DNA of 64,000 nucleotides from Bdellovibrio sp. ZAP7 (GCA_945900755.1 CAMDKS010000006.1:34089-98088); one strand, 5' to 3'; positions 25,601 through 33,299 are shown, counted from the first letter of the stretch. The notes: generated by a model from the sequence alone, not told the origin. A program made the numbers and translations.

Positions 25601-26860
25601 CCGATCGGCGTGTTTGATATTAAGACGGGATTTGGACCGGAAACAGGCATCAAAGCTCCAAAAATTTGGCTTGCTTCGTACGGAATACTTGCCGAGCACG
25701 AAAAGAAATTTATCGAGGCGAACGCTACCGGTGATAATGGTGGCAGGTGGAATGTCGTTATTTTCGATGAGGCACAGAACCTAAAAAATATTCGCGCCGG
25801 TCGCACTAGTGCGTCCCGTGCATTGCCAGCAAAAATCAAGTTTGCACTCACCGGCACTCCGATGGAGAACCACTATGGAGAGTTTTATTCGCTGGTGGAC
25901 CTTGTGGCGGCTGGTGCACTTGGACGATTTGAAAAATTTATGAAAGTTTACGGCACGCAATTAACGATGAAAGAAGGGGATTCGATGCTGCGCGAGCAGG
26001 TAGGATTCCTTCGACTCAAAACACAGCCACTACTACTGCGCCGTACGAAGGACCGTATTCTTATTGAGTTGCCTGAAAAGACAGAGACGACAATTCCGCT
26101 TGAATTCGAAAAATCGCAAAAGAAGATCTACCGCGATACCGCCATCGCATGGAATGAAAAGGTGCAAGAACTAGTCGCCGATAAACACAAAAGCCTTGGC
26201 AGCCAGATTCACATATTGACCGCCCTCATGCGTCTTCGTCAAGTCTGTTCCTTCCCAGGGGCTCTGCCTGGCATCAATTACGAAAAGGTGCCTCCAAAAT
26301 TTGAGGCATTGTTAGAAGCACTTGATGAGCTTCAGCAGAGAAAAGAGCCGGTGATCGTATTTACAAACTTCAAGACGACTCTCGACGCCTTGGAGAAATA
26401 TTTAAATGCCGCCGGAATATTGACCTTGTGCCTTCATGGTCAGGTGCCTGCCAAAAAACGAGAAGTCGTTTTGGCTAAATTTGAGCAGTGTTCTGAGCAC
26501 GTCGTGCTTTTGATGACTCAAAAGGTGGGGGGTGTGGGGCTGAACTTGACTCGAGCTAGTTACGTTTTTCACATGGAGCCGTGGTGGAATCCTGCCGTTG
26601 AAAACCAAGCTACTGACCGTGTTCACCGGATTGGACAAACGAGAGCGGTGCAGGTGTATCGCTATATTATGACGGAATCGGTGGAAGAGAAAATACAATT
26701 ATTGAAGGTGAGAAAATCTCATCTTTTCGATGACTTGCTCAGTGAAGAGACCATCGATATTGAGTTGACAAGTGACGACGATAAATCAGCTAAGAGCTCG
26801 CAGTCGTCTAGGTCGAACAGCATTTCTCGTGAAGATTTTTCTTTCCTGATTGACGTCTAG
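22685..26860 (+). CDS. SNF2-family helicase with N-terminal SEC-C zinc motif and His-Asp repeat
   Basis: 1391 residues from ATG 22685, chosen because the SEC-C motif C-P-C-G-S-K-K-K-Y-K-K-C-C (residues 10-22) follows at once, normally a terminal zinc-binding module. Around residues 276-304 there is a run of alternating His and Asp. The middle ~600 residues are unrecognised. The C-terminal ~480 residues are a SNF2 ATPase: D-E-M-G-L-G-K-T (motif I), D-E-A-Q (motif II, instead of DEAH), L-T-G-T-P-M-E-N (III), Q-K-V-G-G-V-G-L-N-L (V) and D-R-V-H-R-I-G-Q-T-R (VI). Such proteins are DNA translocases; the target here is unknown. The stop at 26858-26860 abuts the first copy of a 108-bp direct repeat. 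Confidence 0.88.
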   Translation: MPRIGPNQACPCGSKKKYKKCCFLIAVKAAIGAVIPVNADPMLSKTIVQFVGLFERRGWDALANKGFSWLPQPVGSRPDKIFKIYPHENGLVVEGPQCEAGVFITKDGKLMFSDARSPRPSMRMLWRLLAPDSEPNESLLSRSKTVVRNIVITKFQLNIQGATPISVIAKLVVQTNISEKQLIEFGAKAEDIFTQPLRHVTGTPGKAWQSNEADRLMMGTSWVLSDGSVMAESQLAIHPYGLLFKGATAIDPQQGWQSLPYESSYTYPFGAVNGTGHDFDHDHDFDHDHDHDHDHDHDHDFDHDNRKMPSQDSSHNSKCIPFTPFQTRRFEHNPARRNEGNVNALLDGCFLNLSNQPVFFASPGHLMQSIGEKPLIKITSGHALSRENYSININFPNVFVTRKDTKKIETGELVEVGFKKFFNLATGVLNNTNTHHIMSGLPRGQSEYELSRQQKVDPSLIYTGFFSTEEYSRAWTIESIAKIKQLHGDILTIENVVNVPTEDVQTDVKVFSGAKIGVVAQFYFFDGQKRVNFALRDHNKFVLASLYGGLCAQDNFFNMTARRKDRNLPLSAPLIFSHRGIALYLIQRMAGIAVHGADEGLSRGELEQKIFTEISDLAIRSGAPDVLTAVYTKRIVSDLKLLINVWLNEVQNSPKGYSIVDKKIYEVDFNKKFYQFVFSLCQSIIEISGADSFTKKHSRAMPLKDYVDAQFWGTEIAVPIDRGADRIGHFIGEGVSVYIDNRPLEKISAADFKTEMALGEKDGSINWFDLHPRTFFKGKEISMEDAVKFARGSLVEHEGKYFVVAKGSIPTIKWLDFFWSQVRQSEPLDKEEKEPHPIFAVPPNEVLNMLALSRAGIPIVGSPRWLEIEAAFDELAAREESSSEELTTSMRADLGIPLKDFQAVGTQWFLDHYKIEVGGILADEMGLGKTVQAIAFLKSLYLRGELGQVLVVVPTSLTFNWRREFLKFAPELPIGVFDIKTGFGPETGIKAPKIWLASYGILAEHEKKFIEANATGDNGGRWNVVIFDEAQNLKNIRAGRTSASRALPAKIKFALTGTPMENHYGEFYSLVDLVAAGALGRFEKFMKVYGTQLTMKEGDSMLREQVGFLRLKTQPLLLRRTKDRILIELPEKTETTIPLEFEKSQKKIYRDTAIAWNEKVQELVADKHKSLGSQIHILTALMRLRQVCSFPGALPGINYEKVPPKFEALLEALDELQQRKEPVIVFTNFKTTLDALEKYLNAAGILTLCLHGQVPAKKREVVLAKFEQCSEHVVLLMTQKVGGVGLNLTRASYVFHMEPWWNPAVENQATDRVHRIGQTRAVQVYRYIMTESVEEKIQLLKVRKSHLFDDLLSEETIDIELTSDDDKSAKSSQSSRSNSISREDFSFLIDV
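23512..23595 (+). repeat. 6-bp GATCAC microsatellite coding His-Asp
   Basis: Runs of GATCAC (Asp-His), interrupted by GATTTC (Asp-Phe), giving about 28 residues alternating between Asp and His/Phe inside the SNF2 helicase. The six-base unit keeps the frame when copy number changes. Confidence 0.95.
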
Positions 26861-26968
26861 GAGAACTAGGACAAATAGATGGGGCATTTATACCAAATGC
26901 GATAGAATTCGATCGGCACTTGCAATGACTATGTCAATTCCATTGACGGACTGCCTTCTATAAATACC
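26861..26968. repeat. 108-bp direct repeat, copy A
   Basis: Matches 28093-28200 at 107 of 108 bases (the difference is at 26880/28112). It begins at the first base after the helicase stop codon. The two copies are 1232 bases apart and bracket the toxin-antitoxin genes. Confidence 0.95.
26888..26968 (-). pseudogene. 3'-terminal fragment of a DUF4143 ATPase gene
   Basis: This part of direct-repeat copy A is identical to the last 27 codons (with stop) of the intact ATPase gene at 28120-29370. Upstream of it (from 26969) the match ends abruptly, so it is a decapitated gene end left by duplication or integration. Confidence 0.8.
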
Positions 26969-27062
26969 CCTTTAGGGCCTGTCCAAAAATAACTTAAACT
27001 AACCTCTTTCATCTTAGTCTTGATGTTCGTATGAATATTGGTGAAGCTACGTGTTTGCAGAT

Positions 27063-27203
27063 CTACCAATTCCGCAATACGCATTCGTAAAATTCTGAGT
27101 CACCTAAATAGATGACACCGCCAGTCGCAGGATCGCATACATATATTTGCGAAGTCGCCCAATCACTCTCCATTCGATGTGTCTGCTGCCGACCAGCGCT
27201 CAT
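27063..27203 (-). CDS. possible 46-residue protein, unknown
   Basis: ATG-initiated frame on the minus strand, divergent from the toxin gene and separated from it by the palindrome at 27221-27242. The peptide ends G-D-S-E-F-Y-E-C-V-L-R-N-W and has two Cys residues. The binding site is weak (TTTGAGAA). It occupies most of the 280 bases between direct-repeat copy A and the toxin gene. It could be a real small gene or a remnant; I recognise no family. Confidence 0.25.
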   Translation of the reverse strand: MSAGRQQTHRMESDWATSQIYVCDPATGGVIYLGDSEFYECVLRNW

Positions 27204-27215
27204 TTCTCAAATCTC

Positions 27216-27244
27216 TTGACAATACTACATATATGTAGTATTAA
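27216..27244 (+). promoter_or_regulatory. promoter of the toxin-antitoxin operon
   Basis: TTGACA (27216-27221), 17 bases, TATTAA (27239-27244). The predicted transcription start is close to the toxin ATG at 27251, leaving little or no leader. The spacer is occupied by a palindrome. Confidence 0.55.
27221..27242. promoter_or_regulatory. 22-bp perfect palindrome, autoregulatory operator candidate
   Basis: Half-site AATACTACATA is followed immediately by its reverse complement. It spans the -35/-10 spacer of the toxin-antitoxin promoter, the usual place for an antitoxin operator. The downstream protein carries an HTH domain that could bind it. Confidence 0.65.
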
Positions 27245-27250
27245 TCAGTG

Positions 27251-27550
27251 ATGAAGCGATTTGTCGATTATCTTGGCGCTGTTGTACTGCTTTCTGCGGA
27301 TACTGAGCAACATATTGCAAAAGCGCATCCAGAAATCAATTTGGCCCAAATTCGTCAATCGCTTGGAGAGCCCGATGAAGTTCGGCGAAGCTCCTACAAA
27401 ACAGCGACGACGCTGTATTATCGCCTGCGGACATCAAATAGGTATGCCTGCGTAGTGGTGAAAAAATGTGTCGATGGGCTCTATATTTCAACCGCGATGA
27501 CTACAACGAAGCCAAAGAATGGCGAGGTTCTTTATGTCAAAGACAGCTAA
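27251..27550 (+). CDS. probable toxin, BECR/RelE-like nuclease fold
   Basis: 99 residues from ATG 27251 (a GTG lies one codon earlier). The pattern H-I-A-K-A-H-P-E-I, then L-G-E-P-D-E-V-R-R-S, then L-Y-Y-R, V-V-V-K and finally S-T-A-M-T-T-T-K-P-K-N-G-E is like the small phage-associated Barnase-EndoU-ColicinE5/D-RelE-like (PBECR) and DUF4258-type proteins, which are toxin or effector nucleases. This is pattern recognition from memory; no residue is proven catalytic. It overlaps the next gene by 17 bases. It sits between 108-bp direct repeats. No ribosome-binding site is evident, in keeping with a leaderless or coupled start. Confidence 0.6.
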   Translation: MKRFVDYLGAVVLLSADTEQHIAKAHPEINLAQIRQSLGEPDEVRRSSYKTATTLYYRLRTSNRYACVVVKKCVDGLYISTAMTTTKPKNGEVLYVKDS

Positions 27551-27932
27551 ATTTTATATTTATTACGACGCCAAAACGGACTATCTCGAAGTCTCATCGG
27601 GAAAGATGAAGACCGTTTCTGAAGATATTGGCAATGGTATTTTTATCCTTAAAAACCCCCGCGGTAGAGCCGTAGGATATGGTGTTTTAGACGCTTGCGA
27701 TCGTGTCGAAAAACTGGATTTTTTGGACCCTCTCGTCAAATTCGCAGTTCAGGTCAAGATTGAGAGGCTAAAACGCGGGTTTACTCAGGCACAGTTGGCT
27801 AAGCGCATGGGAATCGGACTTCTTCCTTGCCAGCGACTTGAATCTGGACAAAACAACCCCACCTTGAAGACTATTTTGAAACTCAAGGAGATTCTGCCTG
27901 AAGTAAGCGTTGACGACCTCCTAGCATCATAA
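27534..27932 (+). CDS. probable antitoxin: DUF2283-like domain fused to HTH (Xre type)
   Basis: 132 residues from ATG 27534, with GAGG 6 bases upstream. The N-terminal ~65 residues match the DUF2283 pattern Y-Y-D-A-K-T-D-Y-L-E-V ... G-I-F-I-L-K-N-P-R-G-R-A-V-G-Y-G-V-L. Residues ~82-132 are a helix-turn-helix of the Xre/HTH_3 type (T-Q-A-Q-L-A-K-R-M-G, L-E-S-G-Q-N-N-P-T-L-K-T-I-L-K-L). DUF2283 proteins are often partners of DUF4258-type toxins. The HTH would give DNA binding for autoregulation at the upstream palindrome. Gene order is toxin first, as in higBA. The 17-base overlap argues for translational coupling. Confidence 0.65.
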   Translation: MSKTAKFYIYYDAKTDYLEVSSGKMKTVSEDIGNGIFILKNPRGRAVGYGVLDACDRVEKLDFLDPLVKFAVQVKIERLKRGFTQAQLAKRMGIGLLPCQRLESGQNNPTLKTILKLKEILPEVSVDDLLAS

Positions 27933-28092
27933 TGCGCATAGCGAACGTCACGCGGAAACACACAACACGCGATCACCACATCGGGAGCTTTCACGGGAGT
28001 GACAGTCGGCTGAAGTTTTTGTCTGGCTTTGGCTGACAGCATAAAATGCGCTGATTTTTGCCGTTGAAAACGGCGCAGGTCGAACTCGCGGT

Positions 28093-28200
28093 GAGAACTA
28101 GGACAAATAGAAGGGGCATTTATACCAAATGCGATAGAATTCGATCGGCACTTGCAATGACTATGTCAATTCCATTGACGGACTGCCTTCTATAAATACC
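28093..28200. repeat. 108-bp direct repeat, copy B
   Basis: Second copy of 26861-26968 (one mismatch). It includes the last 81 bases of the intact ATPase gene and 27 bases downstream. Between 27933 and 28092 there is only an imperfect hairpin followed by TTTTT (about 28036-28059), possibly the toxin-antitoxin operon terminator. Confidence 0.95.
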
Positions 28201-29370
28201 TGGCGTCATCAAAATTTGTATATGCTGTTTTAGACCGATTTGCTTCGCAAAAGACAATATGGACGGGTCAAACGCGGAATCTGAATACTTGCATTCAATA
28301 CTCAAAACTGGTTTGTCCTTTACACAAATTAGAAAATCTACTTCTTCTTTTTCCTTATTTCGTAAATAGGACAATTGCCACAAGCCGTGTCCAGAATCTG
28401 TCCAATAATCACATGCTTTTAATAGGTGGCTCGCTACTAAATTTTCAAAGCGAGCACCCGGCCGATCAATTTCCGACCAATCATAAAGAAATATTTTTGG
28501 CTCTTTTTTTAGTGCCCGCGAAAGTCGTTTTGAGTACGGTCGAATAGTAAAATGATAGTAAAGGCTTTCGAGATAATTCATCCACCGCGTAACCGTGTCG
28601 TGGGACACTTCAAGGTCCTCACGGAGACTTTGAAAACTTAGAGGGCTTCCCACTTTATCTGGTAGCAATGCCGTCAACAATTCGACCCGACTTAGTTCAG
28701 GAAGCCGACTTAGATCGCGCAAGTCCTCACGTATCAATTTTTCAAGTCGGCCTAAACGCCAAAGGTTGGAAAACTTATGATCGGCATTGAAATATGGATC
28801 TGGAAAGCCGCCAAATTCCATCAATCGGACTAGGGCTTTTTGCGATGGCCCGCACTTCTTCTTTGGTGAAGCATCAAAAATTGCATTGATAGCAGCAATT
28901 GGGTCATCTGCCCTAGAACCCAGCAGTTTAGAAACGCTAAGTGGGTGTAGGCGAAATGAAAAATATCGGCCTAGCAGGCTGTCACCACCTTTTTTGAAAA
29001 TATTTAACCGTGCACTTCCTGTTATTAAGAAATCAATCTGCTCGCTATGTAAGTCAAACAGTCCCTTTAAAGACGTTTTCCAACGCTTGTCTTTGTGAAG
29101 TTCATCAAGAATAAGTAAGGGTTTTCGATTTTTTTCGCGCAGTGTGGCATGTTCGAACAAGGAGAACATGAGCTCCTTTGGGCCTTTTTGCCAAACTTTG
29201 TGAAATCCAATGTCATCCCAGGTTTGATAGGAACCTTCACTTCGAAGAGACATAATGTGTTTTGCCATGGTCGTTTTTCCCACCTGGCGAGGCCCAGAAA
29301 CGAATGCCATCTTCGAGTATTTGAATGCCAGATCTGTAATAATGTCGGCCAAGTATGTATTTTTAATCAT
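28120..29370 (-). CDS. AAA-type ATPase with DUF4143 C-terminal domain (second copy in window)
   Basis: 416 residues from ATG 29370, where the conserved part begins; an ATG at 29439 would add 23 residues and has no better binding site. Walker A is G-P-R-Q-V-G-K-T-T, Walker B is L-L-I-L-D-E-L-H, and the sensor-like stretch is F-L-I-T-G-S-A-R-L. The C terminus has the DUF4143 signature E-V-D-F-L-I followed by S-I-E-C-K-Y, resembling a PD-(D/E)xK core. It shares only family-level similarity with the protein at 2166-3341. Its 3' end lies inside direct-repeat copy B, and a fragment of the same 3' end lies at 26888-26968. Function unknown. Confidence 0.85.
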   Translation of the reverse strand: MIKNTYLADIITDLAFKYSKMAFVSGPRQVGKTTMAKHIMSLRSEGSYQTWDDIGFHKVWQKGPKELMFSLFEHATLREKNRKPLLILDELHKDKRWKTSLKGLFDLHSEQIDFLITGSARLNIFKKGGDSLLGRYFSFRLHPLSVSKLLGSRADDPIAAINAIFDASPKKKCGPSQKALVRLMEFGGFPDPYFNADHKFSNLWRLGRLEKLIREDLRDLSRLPELSRVELLTALLPDKVGSPLSFQSLREDLEVSHDTVTRWMNYLESLYYHFTIRPYSKRLSRALKKEPKIFLYDWSEIDRPGARFENLVASHLLKACDYWTDSGHGLWQLSYLRNKEKEEVDFLICVKDKPVLSIECKYSDSAFDPSILSFAKQIGLKQHIQILMTPGIYRRQSVNGIDIVIASADRILSHLV

Positions 29371-29484
29371 AAATAAAGCAATCTCCAAGTGCCGCAGTCG
29401 GTCATTGACCAAATTCGCGTGTAACACGAATTTAGTCATAACAGCGTGGCAAAAGGATCATTTGCGCTGTGACTTGCCGATTCT

Positions 29485-32301
29485 CTATAGTGCCCGCAGT
29501 TGGCCGTTCTCTACCCGGAACTCCAGGACCTTTTCATCGCTCCAAGCTCGGTCGACACTCGAAACAGTCATACTTAGTTTGAAGCTTCCGCCGAGGGCTA
29601 GGGCTTCATCGGTGATGATATTTGTGAAGGGGCTCTGCGGGCCAGATAATGGCAAGAGAAAATTAACTTGATGCGGGTCGTCAATGCTCTCGATAAATGG
29701 TATTTCCACAACGTCTTCAATGAGCTTCAATTTTGCCAACTGAATTTGTCCTGCTTGTTCCAGCTTCACATATACATTGAGATGCTTGGCTGCTTTAATT
29801 TTTGAGACGGATACTTTGGTCATGAGTTGCAGCGGGGCGTCCTTCTGGGAGGACAAACTACGGGTATCCTCGCTATATAGAGATATTTTTTTGATGATCG
29901 GCTTAATTCCGTCGAACGATAGGTTGGCTCCTTCAAACTTCGAATCGATGTCACGCGTCGTGTCGTATCTAACTGGAGGCGGAAACTCCTTTTCACTATT
30001 AAAACGCATGCCTCCTATATTTCTGAATCGACTCTTAATTTCGTCAGACGCATGCCCTTTGGGTTGAGTTTCGAGTTCAACTGAGCGTGGGATCTTACTG
30101 AGGTCGGACAACATTAAGAGTCCTTCGACAAGTTCCAGCGGATACTCCGTTGCAAAAAGACTTCGAAGTGCTGCTTGTTTGGCTTCGGGATTACCTTCTT
30201 TGGCAAATCGCCTGAGTGCGGCGACGGCTGTTTCAATCTCATCTACAGTGTCGGCTCTAAGCCAGCGAAAATCTACGAGGCGCATGGGCTGGCTGAGGAC
30301 ATATCCAGTTCTGAAAAGATTGCGCCAGAATAGGGAATGTTCCCATTTCATGCAGGTACGTTCACTCTCCACCCTAAAGCCCTTACAGAGACCTTTCCAC
30401 AGCTCCTTGCGAGGTAGGCGTGCAATAGCCATCAACTGATCATTCGTCATGCGGACGGCGCCGTAGCCCTCAAACCTGCCAAGATGCGTAGGCGTGACGT
30501 GAAGTCGATGGCGCAAGCTGCTGTCATTTTGAAAGTAGATTTCTTTGCGTCGCGCCTCTAATAGAGAAGGTTCGCGCACATTAAAGGCGGGAATTCCGTC
30601 TAGTTTAAGTTGGCTGAAGCGAGATAAAACTTCAAGATAATCATCCAAATTTTCAACTTCTATAAATTTGTCCGTGAGTGAAATGCTAAACGCAATGTCG
30701 ATCGGGTTTCCTTCTGCAAGAAACTCAAATCGACTTTTGGTGTTGCCCGCTTTTTTGTCCGCTTCAACGACTTTTCGTACAAATAGATTGGCACGCAAGG
30801 ACGTGGAGTAATCGCTGCTGCCAGTTAATATGTCCCATTTAGTTTGGTGAACGTCCTGTACGGCTTCCAAAATATGGTAACGTCCAGTAGCATCTGTAAT
30901 CTCTATTACAGCGTCAGAATGTGTTCTGGCTGTGCGCTTGTTGGTTAAATAAACATTATTTCCAGTCGAAATACTTGTTTGAAAGCGTCGCTCTTTTTTT
31001 GTGTAAAAAAATGAAACTCCAGTTTGTTTTTTATCTTCGCGGGCCCTCAGCCACGAAACTTGCGAGGGCGCAAAATTTCCGTGGACAGCTTCTACAAACG
31101 CCGTTTTTGCCTCGCTTTCTCGAAAATCGTAGGAATAGACCCTGCCGAAAGCATCGGCGATAGCCTCCTCAATGCCGAAGTCGACAGGGAATACAGGTGC
31201 GGCGATGCCTTTCCAATAGGGTATAGTGTTCGCAAGAAGGTAAAATGCTTTGCCGAATTTGGTTTCAATTTTTTCGCCGAGCCGGTTTTGATCGACAAAC
31301 CCAACCCACATTGTATTGGCATCTTTTTTTAAAACATTAATACGATATGATCCTGTTCTGAATACTGTAAATGGCAAACTCAAGTCTAATGCGCTTGGGC
31401 CTGTGGTCACTTGATCTTTAAATCCCCGAATTCCATTTGCCAGATCTAGGCCAAGATTGACTCCGCCACTAACCGAGTAGCTCTTAATTGCACCAATATC
31501 CATTAGATTTGTGGCTTCAATGGACAGTGGAAACGTAAATGGAACCTCAACGCGGTTAAATGGATCGTACATTTCATTGACGTTGAATGATGGCGGCAAA
31601 ATAATTTCCATAAGCGGTAATAAGCCAAACCAGTTGTTTAGCGATGCGCGCCACATGGGTAGTTGTTTATTGTCTGCAATCCGCAGCGGATCCGTGCGCA
31701 GATAAATATCAAATACCTCCGTGGACTGGTTCGCTCCTAAAATAACAGGAATATTATTGAAGCGATAAAGCTCGCGACTATATTCGGGGGAGATTCCCAT
31801 TCGATCCACGACGACATAGGCGCCATTTCGCGCGTTATAAACGTCCCTTGTGAGGCCTAAGTGTATGCCGGCCGAGCCTGTAAGAGGAAATTTCAGGTTG
31901 TTGTCCAGTAAACTATAGAAAAGCGAAGACATTAGGGAGTCGATGGAATGATTAATGGCATCAGCGCCACTGGATAGCCCTGATGCAAAAACGGGATTTG
32001 CGAACAGGCGATTGACCGAAGGACTTGAATCAGGACTATTAGACGACGAAGAACCGTCAGTCACCTCGATGATTTCGCTGTGCGACGTTTTGATGTCTCG
32101 TGACGTTTTCATCGTTTTTGGGGTGATATTGGTTCGTTTAATTGGTTTGGGTGAGTTTTTGGATGCAGATATTGGCTTTTGTGGAGGAATTTCAGATGTG
32201 GTTTTTGCGGCGACTTTGTTTTTGGGCGCAGATTCGCCCACATTAGCTTGAATAAAGGTCAATAATCCGAGTAAAATTTGTGCGAAATGTCTGATCTTCA
32301 T
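29485..32301 (-). CDS. large exported protein of unknown function
   Basis: 938 residues with a signal peptide (about 1-24), then a Ser/Thr/Pro/Lys-rich linker to residue ~95. The rest is a long globular region that I do not recognise, rich in beta-type sequence with a helical patch near residues 680-760. It contains no transmembrane helix after the signal. The start overlaps the stop of the upstream barrel-like gene by four bases (ATGA), so the two are translationally coupled. The pair could form an outer-membrane or surface complex; that is inference from context. It is followed by the ATPase gene on the same strand, 115 bases away. Confidence 0.75.
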   Translation of the reverse strand: MKIRHFAQILLGLLTFIQANVGESAPKNKVAAKTTSEIPPQKPISASKNSPKPIKRTNITPKTMKTSRDIKTSHSEIIEVTDGSSSSNSPDSSPSVNRLFANPVFASGLSSGADAINHSIDSLMSSLFYSLLDNNLKFPLTGSAGIHLGLTRDVYNARNGAYVVVDRMGISPEYSRELYRFNNIPVILGANQSTEVFDIYLRTDPLRIADNKQLPMWRASLNNWFGLLPLMEIILPPSFNVNEMYDPFNRVEVPFTFPLSIEATNLMDIGAIKSYSVSGGVNLGLDLANGIRGFKDQVTTGPSALDLSLPFTVFRTGSYRINVLKKDANTMWVGFVDQNRLGEKIETKFGKAFYLLANTIPYWKGIAAPVFPVDFGIEEAIADAFGRVYSYDFRESEAKTAFVEAVHGNFAPSQVSWLRAREDKKQTGVSFFYTKKERRFQTSISTGNNVYLTNKRTARTHSDAVIEITDATGRYHILEAVQDVHQTKWDILTGSSDYSTSLRANLFVRKVVEADKKAGNTKSRFEFLAEGNPIDIAFSISLTDKFIEVENLDDYLEVLSRFSQLKLDGIPAFNVREPSLLEARRKEIYFQNDSSLRHRLHVTPTHLGRFEGYGAVRMTNDQLMAIARLPRKELWKGLCKGFRVESERTCMKWEHSLFWRNLFRTGYVLSQPMRLVDFRWLRADTVDEIETAVAALRRFAKEGNPEAKQAALRSLFATEYPLELVEGLLMLSDLSKIPRSVELETQPKGHASDEIKSRFRNIGGMRFNSEKEFPPPVRYDTTRDIDSKFEGANLSFDGIKPIIKKISLYSEDTRSLSSQKDAPLQLMTKVSVSKIKAAKHLNVYVKLEQAGQIQLAKLKLIEDVVEIPFIESIDDPHQVNFLLPLSGPQSPFTNIITDEALALGGSFKLSMTVSSVDRAWSDEKVLEFRVENGQLRAL

Positions 32302-33299
32302 ATTCGAATTCCTGCATGCAGAAATCCATAAAAATGACTATATTTTTGAATGTCTTCTTGTTTTGCGTAGCCCAAATGGAGCTCGATTACAGCATGTTTT
32401 GAGGGGTAATAGACGCCGCCGAGTCCAACGAGACGGATCAATTTGAATTGATCATCATATTGAAACTTCAACCGCGATTGATCCTGGAGTTGGCTCAAAT
32501 AACTTAGTCTAATATTTTGATTGAATTCTTTAGGGTCATAGGGATTGGTTGCGAATGCGCGGGTCATTTCAAGGCATGTTTCGGCACCAGCGCCATTGAC
32601 GTTCAGCATGCCAAAGGATGCTGCGCGATGGAGGGTGCCGTCGCTGAAGCCTCCAATGACGAGGCGTGTTCCTTCAAGAGCGGCTATATCATACATGATG
32701 CGTCCAGCGCCGAGAGCGCGCTTTTCAGCGGAAAGTTTTCGGTCGGGATTAATTCCGTACGTAATCTGTATAGTCATATCAAGTTGGTTATCGTACGTGT
32801 AGGTCGCAAAGTTCCCAAAGGTCGCCTCAAAATTGTATAGACCCCAACTATAGTCAACATTTTTTCGCAAATTATGATCAATGCGATAGACGGGATAGCC
32901 TCGGCCAAAGCTAATTCTATGCCGAGAAAGAGCATTATTGCCAATCTGAATGAGTGACAAGTCTTGGATGGTTTCTCGTGCCGTCGTTTGTTTTGTCTGG
33001 TTAGAAACGTAGACACTCGAATGAGCTTTGGACGTGTAAGACAGCCAGGGCGTTACAAATAGAGAAAGGCGACCGTCCGCATGGTACTTAATCGGCGGCT
33101 GTCCAGCTGGGGGTGATTTGGATTTTACAGTGATCCAAGAGCCTGCATTTGCATTGATACAGGTTGTGATGGTTGAAGGCGGATTTTTGTTTGGATCATC
33201 TCGGAGAGCGCAGTCATTGTAATATAGAAATCTAGCTAGGCTCGGCATGGGCCAAGCACAGAGAGCTATAGTCATTAAAAAATAGAGACGACGACTCAC
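32298..33299 (-). CDS. exported protein, probable outer-membrane beta-barrel
   Basis: 333 residues, starting at GTG (33299), with a clear signal peptide cleaved after S-L-A around residue 22. The mature part alternates hydrophobic and polar residues in short strands (W-G-L-Y-N-F-E-A-T-F-G-N-F-A-T-Y-T-Y). It ends Y-G-F-L-H-A-G-I-R-I, in the manner of barrel proteins although the final residue is not Phe. First gene of a two-gene operon with the 938-residue protein. No family recognised. Confidence 0.65.
   Translation of the reverse strand: MSRRLYFLMTIALCAWPMPSLARFLYYNDCALRDDPNKNPPSTITTCINANAGSWITVKSKSPPAGQPPIKYHADGRLSLFVTPWLSYTSKAHSSVYVSNQTKQTTARETIQDLSLIQIGNNALSRHRISFGRGYPVYRIDHNLRKNVDYSWGLYNFEATFGNFATYTYDNQLDMTIQITYGINPDRKLSAEKRALGAGRIMYDIAALEGTRLVIGGFSDGTLHRAASFGMLNVNGAGAETCLEMTRAFATNPYDPKEFNQNIRLSYLSQLQDQSRLKFQYDDQFKLIRLVGLGGVYYPSKHAVIELHLGYAKQEDIQKYSHFYGFLHAGIRI

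Noticed and set aside
28060..28074. GCCGTT-GAA-AACGGC hairpin between antitoxin and direct repeat
   Set aside because: No T-run follows on either strand, so I do not call it a terminator.
26861..28200. Insertion sequence or transposon
   Set aside because: No transposase, no terminal inverted repeats; the flanking repeats are direct and derived from a gene end.
22685..29370. Idea that SNF2 helicase, toxin-antitoxin pair and DUF4143 ATPase form one defence system
   Set aside because: The helicase and ATPase are on opposite strands, no nuclease, methylase or known defence partner is present, and the direct repeats suggest the toxin pair arrived separately.
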